From the NCBI GenBank assembly GCA_030849065.1, contig JASAON010001608.1, forward strand, positions 1 through 64,000: a stretch of DNA of 64,000 bases. The letters run 5' to 3'. The stretch comes from Jaenimonas drosophilae. Taxonomy: Eukaryota; Euglenozoa; Kinetoplastea; Trypanosomatida; Trypanosomatidae. Made by a program: the position numbers and the translations under genes. Below the pieces are notes generated by a model that was given only the letters and a program-made list of their open reading frames with translations, made no database searches and had not been told where the DNA came from. The number at the start of each line of letters is the position of its first letter. Position 1 is the first letter of the stretch. Below are positions 43,209 through 52,426 of this stretch, one piece after another.

Positions 43209-46124
43209 TTACTCGGGAAAGTCGCTGCAGCTCACGGGCTCTGGATCCTCAGATGCCGCCTTATCAAGTTGTTGTTGGAGCTGTTGGAGCCACTGGAGCT
43301 CCTCCTCCGTGGGCTCGAGCTTCTCGTTCTTTGTTGGGAAGGACGTTGGTGTGCCGCCAGGGGTGATGGGCGATGATGGATTCGTCGCAACGCCATCGGC
43401 TGTTGTGGTGGAGATGGCGAGAACGGGCTTGTGGTGCTCGGGATGAGCCGCAGCAGGTGTGGTAGTGGCAGAAGCAGAAGCAGAGGTCTTGTTGTTGTTG
43501 TTGGCGGGGGCCTTGGCGTGAAGGACGTTGCTGCCAAGGATGGAGGCGTAGGCGGCGCCATGATTGTTGGTGTTAAAGCGCGTGGCGTTGGCCTTCACCT
43601 CCGCTGCGGAGCTTGCGGCGGTTGTTGGGGAGGCGGTGATGGGGCTGCTCGGTGCCGGTGGAGGTGTGCGGGCGGGGCGTGGGCGGCTGCGCGCGCTCGA
43701 TGCCATGCTTCGTGGCGTGGCGGTGCGCCGCAATGCGTTGGAGGCACGGCCCTTAAACTCCGCCGGGCACTCTTCCTGCGCCACCTTCAGAACACGATCA
43801 AACATCTCCTGCGTGGCGTAGTCACCTGGCGGGTAGATGCGTGCGTAGTTCTTCAGCTTCGTATCTTCCAGCGCGCGACGTTCCTCGAGCTGCTCCAAAT
43901 CATCGCGATGTCTGCCCGGGGTAACGAGGGTGAAGGAGGGCTTCGTCGCCCCATCTTCCGTCGTGGTTGGCGAGCTCACCTCCGCCCCATCCGCCCCACG
44001 GCTCTTCACGGTGCCGTAGAGTGGGTGGTTCGATGCCCATGGTGGCAAATTGTGCTTCGTAAACTCCTCCCGCTCCCGATCACGTTCCTTCATCAAGTCG
44101 GTTGATTTGCAATCCACGATATCCCACGTCTCCTCAACGAGTTTGCTCTTGATGTCGTTGTCCAGTGGGGTGTCGGTGGCCAGGGACGGGGTGTGGTTCA
44201 CCTCCATCAACCACGGCTTCATGTGGTCGTCCACGAGGATGTCAAAGCCCAACACCTCAAAGCAGGAGTAGCCCTCGTTGAAAGATGGGAAGCAGGAGTT
44301 GTAAACGCTGCTGATTTGTGGTTGGGCGGCGAGGATAGTCTTGACGATGATGTGGCCGATGCTCTCCCAAAAATCATCCACGTTGTGGCCCTCAGCGAGC
44401 AGCCAGCCATTGAGAAAGCGGAAGTTGCGCTTGTTGCCAACGTCGCCGTGTTCGGCATCGGTGTTGAAGACGAACTCCGGGCTGCGCTTGTTTACGGCGT
44501 AGTTGGTGAGGTGCTTGCATGAGTTCTTGGTATTATCATCGGTGGGTGGCTCGTAGGACTCCGCGCACAGACGAACGAGGCCATCATTAAACATGAAGAT
44601 GGAGGGCTGGCGAATATTCATGAGGAGAACGTAGATGCGGAGATCAAACTTGCGGCCCTCGAGCAACAGGGGGCGATGCACGTACTCCTGCACAATGTAG
44701 TTGTCCGCATTCTCCAGCGCATTCATTGGATCGCGGGTGACGATGATGCCGCGACCTTGGCAGCCAGAGTTGGGCTTCATGATGAAGTAGCGCGTGAGCT
44801 TGCGTTGGTTGATGGCTTGCACCACACGTGAGAAGGTCGTGCGCTCCGTCCGCATGGACCACGTTCGCGGGAAGAACTCAAACTCCTCGGGAAGACGCTT
44901 CCGCATCACTCCCAGTGTAGAACTGAGGTGGCCCTTGCGGCAAATGAGGTACATGGCAGGGAAGTGGTTCGTGCGCTGCCAATTTTGCAATCGAGTGAGT
45001 TGCGTGAGGGGCAACACCGTATCGCTCCACGCCATGTTGAACTGATACTGCAGGAACTCTTCTTCCGTTTCCTGCACGCTGAAGCCCGAGACGGCAGCCA
45101 CACGACGAACCACGGCGTACTTCGTGTGCGAGACGTTGAGCACCTTCTTGGGCTGGCGGCTGCGCTTCGTCAGGATGCGCTGAAAGCCAGCGCTGCTGAG
45201 GCTCAGCTCACGGGCATCCTCCTGCGTGAGATCAACCATGCGTCGTGATGGGATGAAGGAGCGCTGCGCAGGGGAGTTGCGGGCCGGAGAGCCGTGCTTG
45301 GTGGGATTGCCCGTTGACCGCAACATGGTTGAGGGAGATTTGGGGGAGCCGTTGTGATCTGCCGCGGCGGTGGTGCGCAGCGGAACACAATCAACGTGGA
45401 GAGCTGGCCGACGTGCGCCACTCCCGGCGGAAGCGGTATCCTCACTCGGAGTACCTGCTGCTGCTGCTGCACGCGTGGGTGATTGAGATGGATTTGCTCG
45501 CCTGGTGTTGGTGGGATTTGCCGTCGCGGTGTTGGTGAAGGTGCGGCGCGTGGTGGTTCGGCGCGTGGAGCTGCTTTCTGGCTGGATGACGGTTTTCAGG
45601 TCGAGCAGGGCCATGCGCATCGCGGCGGGGTTCTTCAGGTTTTTGGATGTTGCCGCAATTTTCTTGAGTGTTTCACTGACGTTGCTCCGCGGTGATGAGG
45701 TCGTGTTGTCGCGCTGCACCACGGTGCGCGCGCCCGCAGTCGTGGCGGTTTTGTGGTTGTTGGCGTGTGTGCTTGCGTGCGCGGGGGTGCTGGTGTAGGA
45801 CTTGGAGTGCATCGCGGCGGCGATGTCGGAGGGAGAGGGAGGTACAGCCGCCCCGCGGGTTGAGCTCACTGGCCTGCGCGCCTCCGCCACGTCTGGGATA
45901 CTCATCGCGGAGATGCTGTTGTTGAGTGATTTTCCCTTGGGTGGTGGGGCAGGGTGCGAAGAGGTTTGATGATGCACGTTTTCCGTGGAGGATGAGGTGA
46001 TGATGCGCGGGGGAAATAGGCTCACCGACTTGTTGGTGCCATTTTGTTGTGGGCTGAGCTCCGCCTCATGTGCTTGGTGGCCATTCGTCGCGACGTCCAC
46101 CGCGGGGGTAGTTGCATCTGCCAT
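43209..46124 (-). CDS. Tubulin-tyrosine-ligase-like polyglutamylase (TTLL)
   Basis: A 971-residue protein with a central TTL domain (about 345-660) that would add glutamate chains to tubulin on the cytoskeleton or flagellum. Diagnostic ATP-grasp segments are YFIMKPNSGCQGRGI (about 448), ENADNYIVQEYVHRPLLLEG, KFDLRIYVLL (about 493), KHLTNYAVNK, CFEVLGFDILVDDHMKPWLMEVN (the metal-binding Glu and Asn, about 625-645) and HTPSLATDTPLD. The order and the KFDLRIYVL/LTNYAVNK pair fit the TTLL6/TTLL13-type group. The N-terminal 300 and C-terminal 280 residues are Ser/Thr/Ala/Pro-rich and probably disordered, with basic patches that may bind microtubules. Start is the first ATG after the upstream spacer. 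Confidence 0.92.
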   Translation of the reverse strand: MADATTPAVDVATNGHQAHEAELSPQQNGTNKSVSLFPPRIITSSSTENVHHQTSSHPAPPPKGKSLNNSISAMSIPDVAEARRPVSSTRGAAVPPSPSDIAAAMHSKSYTSTPAHASTHANNHKTATTAGARTVVQRDNTTSSPRSNVSETLKKIAATSKNLKNPAAMRMALLDLKTVIQPESSSTRRTTTRRTFTNTATANPTNTRRANPSQSPTRAAAAAGTPSEDTASAGSGARRPALHVDCVPLRTTAAADHNGSPKSPSTMLRSTGNPTKHGSPARNSPAQRSFIPSRRMVDLTQEDARELSLSSAGFQRILTKRSRQPKKVLNVSHTKYAVVRRVAAVSGFSVQETEEEFLQYQFNMAWSDTVLPLTQLTRLQNWQRTNHFPAMYLICRKGHLSSTLGVMRKRLPEEFEFFPRTWSMRTERTTFSRVVQAINQRKLTRYFIMKPNSGCQGRGIIVTRDPMNALENADNYIVQEYVHRPLLLEGRKFDLRIYVLLMNIRQPSIFMFNDGLVRLCAESYEPPTDDNTKNSCKHLTNYAVNKRSPEFVFNTDAEHGDVGNKRNFRFLNGWLLAEGHNVDDFWESIGHIIVKTILAAQPQISSVYNSCFPSFNEGYSCFEVLGFDILVDDHMKPWLMEVNHTPSLATDTPLDNDIKSKLVEETWDIVDCKSTDLMKERDREREEFTKHNLPPWASNHPLYGTVKSRGADGAEVSSPTTTEDGATKPSFTLVTPGRHRDDLEQLEERRALEDTKLKNYARIYPPGDYATQEMFDRVLKVAQEECPAEFKGRASNALRRTATPRSMASSARSRPRPARTPPPAPSSPITASPTTAASSAAEVKANATRFNTNNHGAAYASILGSNVLHAKAPANNNNKTSASASATTTPAAAHPEHHKPVLAISTTTADGVATNPSSPITPGGTPTSFPTKNEKLEPTEEELQWLQQLQQQLDKAASEDPEPVSCSDFPE

Positions 46125-46951
46125 GATGAAGTTGGAGGCCGAAGTTATTTGGAGGATGGTTCTACACAGATGGTGATGGTGGGGGAGTGATGTATCAACG
46201 ATGTGTGTTTCTGCGAGTGCTCTTGTCTGTGTGTGTGCGTACGATGTAGCTCTACACAGGCCTCAGTAGTCAGTATGCGTATAGGCGCAGATGGTGTGCG
46301 CTGAGTAGGTGTGGAGGTGAAGGGTGATATGCAACAGGATTGGGCCAGGCTAGACGTATAGATGAAATGGTTGCTCTACACGTCTACGGATGGCGCTGAG
46401 GAAGCTGGGCGGAAATAGTAGCGAGAGAGAGAGAGGCGGTGAGATGTTCCGTGGTTGGAACGTTGATACCGGAAAGAATCTGCACCAACCCGCACACAGT
46501 TTGGCCGGGTGGTGAAGTAGTAGTAGGTAGTAGTAGGTAGTAACACCTCTAGCAATAAAATGGCCGTTATATAGGTCTGTGTGATGCTTGTGTGTGTGTG
46601 TGTGAAGGCACTAAATACAAGAAGAACAACACAAGAACATAGAACACAGCATTGGGTAGTACATAGCGCTAAGCAAGTTAGTTACCAACAACACCACACA
46701 CACACACAACACACATTTCATCAAAGCCAAAAGTTGATGGTGAGAGGTGTGAGATGTGTGTGTGTGTGTGTGTGTTTTGTTGGTTGGGTGTGACGCACAA
46801 AATTCTATCGTTGCTCGATGAGGACCCATCACACCGGATGGCGTCACTGTAGAATACATATCCATGCTCAACACAACACAAGACAACACAAACGAGTACC
46901 ACAATCAGGTCGTCGTGAGCGCGTACGCGTGTGTTCCACCACCACTGCCAG
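46125..46951. other. Intergenic region with several simple repeats
   Basis: No gene is supported. It holds a GA run (about 46422-46435), a TAGTAGG-type tandem (about 46516-46542), GT runs (about 46590-46603 and 46755-46774) and a CA run (about 46694-46708). Confidence 0.55.
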
Positions 46952-48667
46952 TTAATAGCGAAGGTGTGGCACAACGACGCAGTGTGGCTTCATGGTCGTG
47001 AGGAAGGCCTGCTGTACTACAAAGGGAACATTATCTGCCAGAACAACGAACTCCGTCTTGTGTTGTTGCAGAAACTTGGTGATTTGAATCGTGCTATTCA
47101 CCACGTTGGGCTCCGCAATGTGCTTGGTGGGCTTCAGGCGGCACACTGAGACGGAGGGCCAGAGATCCTCCACGGGTTGTGGCGAGAGAGATTGTGGCGG
47201 GAGTGGGTTGGTGGCAGATTCATTGCCGCTGCCGCTGATGCTGTTGTTGCCAGCTGAGGCCGCGGCGTCGGGAACGGGTGGTGTATCGTGTGGCACCTCC
47301 GCATCAACTGCCACGGGTGCCGGTTCTACTGCCTCTGTTGGCGGCGATGCACCGCCCTCATCATCATCACCCTCCTCCTCCGCTACGACGGCGGTGGCGG
47401 TTGGCGCACGTGCGGCTGCCGCGGCGCTCTCTAGTTGACTTTCAAAGGCGGCCTCGTAGCGCTGTACCTCCTCTTCCGTCGTGGTGCAATCAGCCACCAA
47501 CACCACAGACACGCAAAGACGTGCGTTGGCGTGGCGGCGGCTCAACGCATACCGCACCGCCGCCTGGCCCGCGGCGAGAGCATCGGCGCCGAGGAGGCCC
47601 TCCGCCACCGCCTCTTCCTCAGCGGCGCGATTGGCCCAATATCCGTCGCTGCACAACGGCGGATGAGGCGTGGAGCTCGACGCGGTGTGAATGGCGCCCG
47701 CATCAAAACTGCCCTTCACGGTGGCGGCCGTGGCGGCGAGCGCATCCACGACTGCCTCCGTTTCATCGATGGCGGCGGCGCTCTTTCCTTCCTCCGTCAC
47801 CTGCGTGAGCTCCGCGGGTGCGGGGCCCAAAATGCCCTTTTCCTCCGCCGCCGCCGCACGCCCGCCATTCCCAACCACCACCACCACGACGCAGCGCATC
47901 ACCGCCGTCGTTGGACGCACCGTGAAGCCATCCTCCTTGATGAAGTAGAGTGCAAAATCTGTTTTGAGCATGCGCAGCGCGGCACGCGCGACGGAGCCGA
48001 GGACGATGGTTTTTCCCTCGAGGAGGTTCCCAGGGCCGAGGAGGAGGGCGGTGGCGTGATGATGCTCAGCGCGCTGACGGCCATAGGCCACAATCTCTTC
48101 CGCCCGACGTTTCTGAATCTCTTCGGGTGCCATGATGCGCTCCTCACGCACCGGCTCCTCAACACCACGCCGGCCGCTGTTCGCCTTGGCTGCCATGGAG
48201 GCTTTGGAGCTCGCCGAGATGCCACGCGCGCTGAGGCTGCCAGACTTGCCGGCACCTCCGCCACCGTTGTTGTTATCGAGCTCATCCGTCTTGGGTGTGA
48301 TGGGGGGAAGAACGTACGTTTCCACCTTGTAGTTGAGGGTGTGCAGAAGCTTGCTCTCCTGGATGGTTGAGGCCACGGTGTGCAGCACGTAGTATACGGG
48401 ATAATCATTGCCGGAGAAGCCGTCGCGTGTGGCGCGTGAGACGGCGAGGCGCACGCCATCCATCGAGGTGGGCGGGAGGCCGGCACTGCTCGGGCTGCGT
48501 GAGTTTGGGCTGGCAGAACGTACGACGGTGTTCGTTTCTTTGCTCCACACGTGTGCCACAATGAGCTGGGTTCCTTCATGCTTCTCGAGCAGCATTCCTG
48601 GATAGCCGCCAAACTCCACCGCCTTTAGGGCGCTCGGTGAGCCATCGCAGAGGACGATGCCAGACAT
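46952..48667 (-). CDS. Universal-stress-protein-like protein, possibly two-domain
   Basis: A 571-residue protein. Residues 1-250 follow the USP fold order: an opening beta strand MSGIVLCDGSPSALKAVEF, LIVAHVW, a helical stretch, then the nucleotide-binding-like GPGNLLEGKTIVLGSVARAALR (glycines and Ser as in GxxxxxxxxGS) and a last strand FALYFIKEDG. A second part (about 258-570) again begins with a hydrophobic strand (CVVVVVVGNGG), contains AVRYALSRRHANARLCVSVVLVADC and ends with VVNSTIQITKFLQQHKTEFVVLADNV, so it may be a divergent second USP domain with a long disordered insert. Ligand and role are unknown. Confidence 0.65.
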   Translation of the reverse strand: MSGIVLCDGSPSALKAVEFGGYPGMLLEKHEGTQLIVAHVWSKETNTVVRSASPNSRSPSSAGLPPTSMDGVRLAVSRATRDGFSGNDYPVYYVLHTVASTIQESKLLHTLNYKVETYVLPPITPKTDELDNNNGGGGAGKSGSLSARGISASSKASMAAKANSGRRGVEEPVREERIMAPEEIQKRRAEEIVAYGRQRAEHHHATALLLGPGNLLEGKTIVLGSVARAALRMLKTDFALYFIKEDGFTVRPTTAVMRCVVVVVVGNGGRAAAAEEKGILGPAPAELTQVTEEGKSAAAIDETEAVVDALAATAATVKGSFDAGAIHTASSSTPHPPLCSDGYWANRAAEEEAVAEGLLGADALAAGQAAVRYALSRRHANARLCVSVVLVADCTTTEEEVQRYEAAFESQLESAAAAARAPTATAVVAEEEGDDDEGGASPPTEAVEPAPVAVDAEVPHDTPPVPDAAASAGNNSISGSGNESATNPLPPQSLSPQPVEDLWPSVSVCRLKPTKHIAEPNVVNSTIQITKFLQQHKTEFVVLADNVPFVVQQAFLTTMKPHCVVVPHLRY

Positions 48668-48986
48668 GATGGGCCACTAATCGGAACCTTCATTGAAAAC
48701 AACGCAACGTGATGGAAGAAGGAGGTACATGATGGAGGATATAATGCACGTACTCAGAGAGAGAGAGAGAGAGCTACAGGTGCGCAACATCACCACATCA
48801 CCGTGGTCCTCTTGCAGCATGAAGATGAACCAGCCTACATGAAGGTAGGCCCAACGTATCGCTCCACCCTTATGGGCATAAAACACACAGGCACAACAAT
48901 TTGCTTCATCAATCTCACCGAACAACGATGGCCAACGCACACACACACACAGAGAGAGATGAAGATGTGGCGTAGTCGTGGTTCTT
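48668..48986. other. Intergenic spacer
   Basis: No gene is seen. It contains a GA dinucleotide run at about 48755-48773 and a CA run at about 48938-48951. Confidence 0.55.
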
Positions 48987-51923
48987 CTACATCTCAACTT
49001 CCCGCGTGGATGGAGGCATGAAGATCCACCCAGACTTATCCGTTGGCTCATCGCGCGCCAATTCCCGTGTGTGCGAGACCTCGCGCAGAATCTCGTAGAG
49101 CGCCTTCGTGTCGAGGGAGCAGTACTCCAACAGCTGAATGCGTAGAATGGCCCACAACCGATCGCGTTCCTCTGGCGTCAGGCGTGAGTTCCTAGACGTG
49201 GTGAGCTCCTGCACCGCCTTCTCCATCTTGCGCGTGGAGGTCGTCTGGGGTGCGCGCCACTGCGTTGAGCTCCCCATCCGCTGCACATCTTCCATCGTGC
49301 ATCCGCCTTCGTGGTGATGCCACAGACGGAAGATGCCCATGGCGTTCTCACCCTTTTGTGCGTCAGCGGCATGATCTTCCCCGCCACCTTCTGAATGGCC
49401 ACCTTCACATCCAAAGATGCCGTACTGCACGTCGGGGCAGAAGGCGGGCAGCACCTTCTTGAGCGAATTGGAGCCCTGGGCGTTGGGATGGATGAGGCCT
49501 TTGCGGAGCAGATCCATCGTATCCAGAAAGTGGAAGCGCTGAATCTCCGCCTTGTGCTTCTCAACGAGCTGCCCAAGTTTCTCCAAACATGACTTCTCGA
49601 AGCTGGCGTAGTGTGCCAAGAAACAACCATCATAAGGTTGTGCGGGGCCATCCTGCCTTGACGCATCACCGTTGCTGCTCCGCGTGGAGGTCTTGGCAGA
49701 TCGCCCACGTCGCTTGCTCGACGTTTTGGCCTCCTCCGCGGCATTCCGCAACGCCTCTGCCTCCTCCTCTATCCGTGCCAATTCCCCACTAGCTTCCATC
49801 TCCTTCTTTTTCTTGGCCCGCTCTCGCTGCACAATGCGCATGAGCTCCTCAACACACCCAGGTCGTGGATCCATGTTGGGGGAGTAGCCCTTGCCAAAGT
49901 GCAGAAAATCATAGTGCGTCGGCGTCTCGTGGAGCACATCGTGATGAAACACGTCGAGAGAAAACTGAAAAGGAATGGATTGGTAGGCCACCACCTTTGG
50001 AAAAGGTGGCAGAGCGAACTGTGTGGCCTCAAAATCCAGGACGAAGAGAGGGTACCTCAGCTTGCTGAAGAAGAGATCAATCTCGTGCGGATGGATGGCC
50101 AGGTGGCCTTGCGCAACGGCGGTCGCGTAGCGAAGTTGTGGGGCGGTGAGCTTCAAACGGCCCTCGGCGTTGCTATGAAGTACATCGCGTACCCCACGCA
50201 TGCCATCCGACCACATGGAGACCTTCTTGCCCACGCTCGTGCTGGGGAGGGTGAAGAGGTGGTTGTTGCGCTCCTCCATGGGGGCCTCCACGCGGTTGGG
50301 GAGGCACTTGCCCTCAACCAAAAAGGGGCACGCATCGCCACGAGAACAGTGCGGGCCGAGGAAGGCGGAGTAGGCAGGCACCTCCCCAGCTTCTGCTGCC
50401 ACACGTGATGCAGGCTTCTTGCTCTTGCCCTTCTGCGTGTGGTTGGTTGATGCTGAAACATCGCGGCAGCCATGACAGGTCCCGCTTGTGCTGGAAGCGA
50501 AGCTACTCCAGTGCTCTACGGCCACCTCATCACTGCGGCCTCTCCGCACCAGCTCTAGCGTGTGGTGCCGCAACAGTGCCTCCATCAAGCGTTGCTGAAG
50601 CTCAAAGAGCTCATGCTCGCTCTGATCCTTCTGACGAAGGGAGCGGGTGCTGCGTGCGGGTTGCTGCTTCGTTGGTTTGGCCATCTTATCGAGCATCTCC
50701 TTGTGTGTGGCGGCCACAATGGGTGAGATGGATGGGCCAAGATGATGAAGATCAAAGGCGCCGCCCTGCTTCGTCAGCGTTTTGCGCTCACTCGCCAACA
50801 TTTCTTCCAGCGAGAGACGCTGGATAAACTTCACGAGACGCGGAGGATCGCAATCAACGATGGTGGCCGGGCCGGGGAAGTACTGCCGAATATGCAGAAT
50901 GCCACTGCGCTTGAGATCAATCGGCGCCGCCACGTGCGTGCTGCCCTCCAACTCCGCGCTCCTTGCGTTGGTGGTGGTGGTGTTGAGATCGATGGCGAGA
51001 AAACGTTTGCGAATGGCGATTGGGATGTGTTCTTGAGTGATCCAGTAGCGGAAGCACAACATCGAGAAGTGCAGCCTCTGCAGGCAGAGAGCGGCCTTGG
51101 CTGAGGTCGCGAGAGGATCAACGCTCGCCTGGCTCTCCATCACCACCCACTGGTTCTCACGTGGCCGGTAGCGCAACACACTCGGGCGAGCACGAAGAAG
51201 AAGTGTTGTGGGTGCGCTTGCTGCATCTACTTCATCATCTTCATTCTTGGTGGTGCCCGTCCACGATGTGCCATCAAAAGGCGCCTGAAAAGCGGGCCGA
51301 TGAAGCGTGAGAGAGGGCGCCTCCGCCCCCAACGTGGCGTAGCTCGTCTCGAAGTAGTGCGTGATGGCCTCCTCCGTACGACGCACCGCATCATCAAAGT
51401 TGCTATCCGCGATTAAGATGGCCTTGCTGCCAAACTGGAGACGATCCCAGCGACGTGCCAGCTCGTTGAATCCAACGGCGTCGTCGTAGCGCACCGCTTC
51501 CGTGATGATCTCGCGTGGAATTGTGTGCGGGCGTGTTTGGAGAAGAAAAAATTTCTTTTCACAGGTAAGAGAGGCGGAAAAACTGCGAAAGGTGATGATG
51601 TGGGGAGATGGGGTGGTGGTGGTGGTGGTGGTTGGTGTTGCATGTGTGGCATCCAACACATCATCTAAATCAGAAAGGGAGGAGGTGCTGCCACGGTAGG
51701 CCTCGAGCAGCTCCACGAAAGGATCGCGCTCCGCTGGTGGAGCACTAATGAGCGATCTCTTGGCACCGTTGATGGATGGGCGTGTAGCACAAGATGATGC
51801 GGCCATGTTGTTGTTGTTGCGGGCACCAACGGCAGAACCGCTGCGCTTGAGAATGGCCTCACTCTTGGAGAGGGCGGAGAGAGCACGACTCGCCGCACTC
51901 GTCGCAATCTTCTTCTTGAACAT
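48987..51923 (-). CDS. Mitochondrial DUF2779 exonuclease-like protein with Cas4/RecB-like N-terminal region
   Basis: 978 residues from the ATG at 51923. The N-terminus (MFKKKIATSAASRALSALSK) is a strong mitochondrial presequence. Residues about 110-350 resemble RecB/Cas4-type nucleases (SLTCEKKFFLLQTRP about 121; RPSVLRYRPRENQWVVMESQAS), but the acidic and ExK catalytic positions look lost. A cysteine cluster CSRGDACPFLVEGKC (about 528) could pair with the early Cys in an Fe-S site. Residues about 620-945 match DUF2779, an RNase H/exonuclease-like fold: FVLDFEATQFALPPF (about 628), AHYASFEKSCLEKL (about 771), FLDTMDLLRKG plus GSNSLKKVLPAFCPD (about 801-825) and EYCSLDTKALYEIL (about 934). Acidic residues DFE, D and YCxxDT of the presumed active site are kept. 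A nucleic-acid-processing role in mitochondria is inferred. Confidence 0.8.
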   Translation of the reverse strand: MFKKKIATSAASRALSALSKSEAILKRSGSAVGARNNNNMAASSCATRPSINGAKRSLISAPPAERDPFVELLEAYRGSTSSLSDLDDVLDATHATPTTTTTTTPSPHIITFRSFSASLTCEKKFFLLQTRPHTIPREIITEAVRYDDAVGFNELARRWDRLQFGSKAILIADSNFDDAVRRTEEAITHYFETSYATLGAEAPSLTLHRPAFQAPFDGTSWTGTTKNEDDEVDAASAPTTLLLRARPSVLRYRPRENQWVVMESQASVDPLATSAKAALCLQRLHFSMLCFRYWITQEHIPIAIRKRFLAIDLNTTTTNARSAELEGSTHVAAPIDLKRSGILHIRQYFPGPATIVDCDPPRLVKFIQRLSLEEMLASERKTLTKQGGAFDLHHLGPSISPIVAATHKEMLDKMAKPTKQQPARSTRSLRQKDQSEHELFELQQRLMEALLRHHTLELVRRGRSDEVAVEHWSSFASSTSGTCHGCRDVSASTNHTQKGKSKKPASRVAAEAGEVPAYSAFLGPHCSRGDACPFLVEGKCLPNRVEAPMEERNNHLFTLPSTSVGKKVSMWSDGMRGVRDVLHSNAEGRLKLTAPQLRYATAVAQGHLAIHPHEIDLFFSKLRYPLFVLDFEATQFALPPFPKVVAYQSIPFQFSLDVFHHDVLHETPTHYDFLHFGKGYSPNMDPRPGCVEELMRIVQRERAKKKKEMEASGELARIEEEAEALRNAAEEAKTSSKRRGRSAKTSTRSSNGDASRQDGPAQPYDGCFLAHYASFEKSCLEKLGQLVEKHKAEIQRFHFLDTMDLLRKGLIHPNAQGSNSLKKVLPAFCPDVQYGIFGCEGGHSEGGGEDHAADAQKGENAMGIFRLWHHHEGGCTMEDVQRMGSSTQWRAPQTTSTRKMEKAVQELTTSRNSRLTPEERDRLWAILRIQLLEYCSLDTKALYEILREVSHTRELARDEPTDKSGWIFMPPSTREVEM

Positions 51924-52426
51924 GATTTGAAGGTGCTGTTGTTGTATATGTGATTGATGAGTAAGTGAGTAGGTACCTCCTTTGTATGTGTATGTGTGTG
52001 TGTGTTTGTGTTTGTTGCGCAACTGCAGTCACAGCAACACGCAGCACAACTTCTATCGTGGAGTAGTTTCTATGTTGAGCACACCAAACTGAGATGCTCC
52101 AAAGATCTCGTCGTTAATGTGTTGGGTGATGATATCTTACGGCAATGATGAAAGAAAAAAAAACGCGTCGGGAAAACAATTAGTGGCGCACGCACGCACA
52201 CACGCACACACAACGTATGCTGCCAACGCAACACCAGCTGATGGTGCAGGGTGCTCTGGCAGGTTGTTGAGCGCCGATGATGCACTGCGTGAAGAAGAAG
52301 AAGAAAAGATGAGAAGACGAAGAAAATGAGCGATACATGTTACACGGAATCATGCAGAGCTACACACACTTAACACATTCAGAACCTTCATCATCATCAT
52401 CAACATCATCATCATCATCATCACTT
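51924..52426. other. Intergenic spacer with microsatellites
   Basis: No gene is seen. It holds a GT run at about 51990-52003 and ATC repeats at about 52389-52422, just 3' of the coiled-coil gene. Confidence 0.6.
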
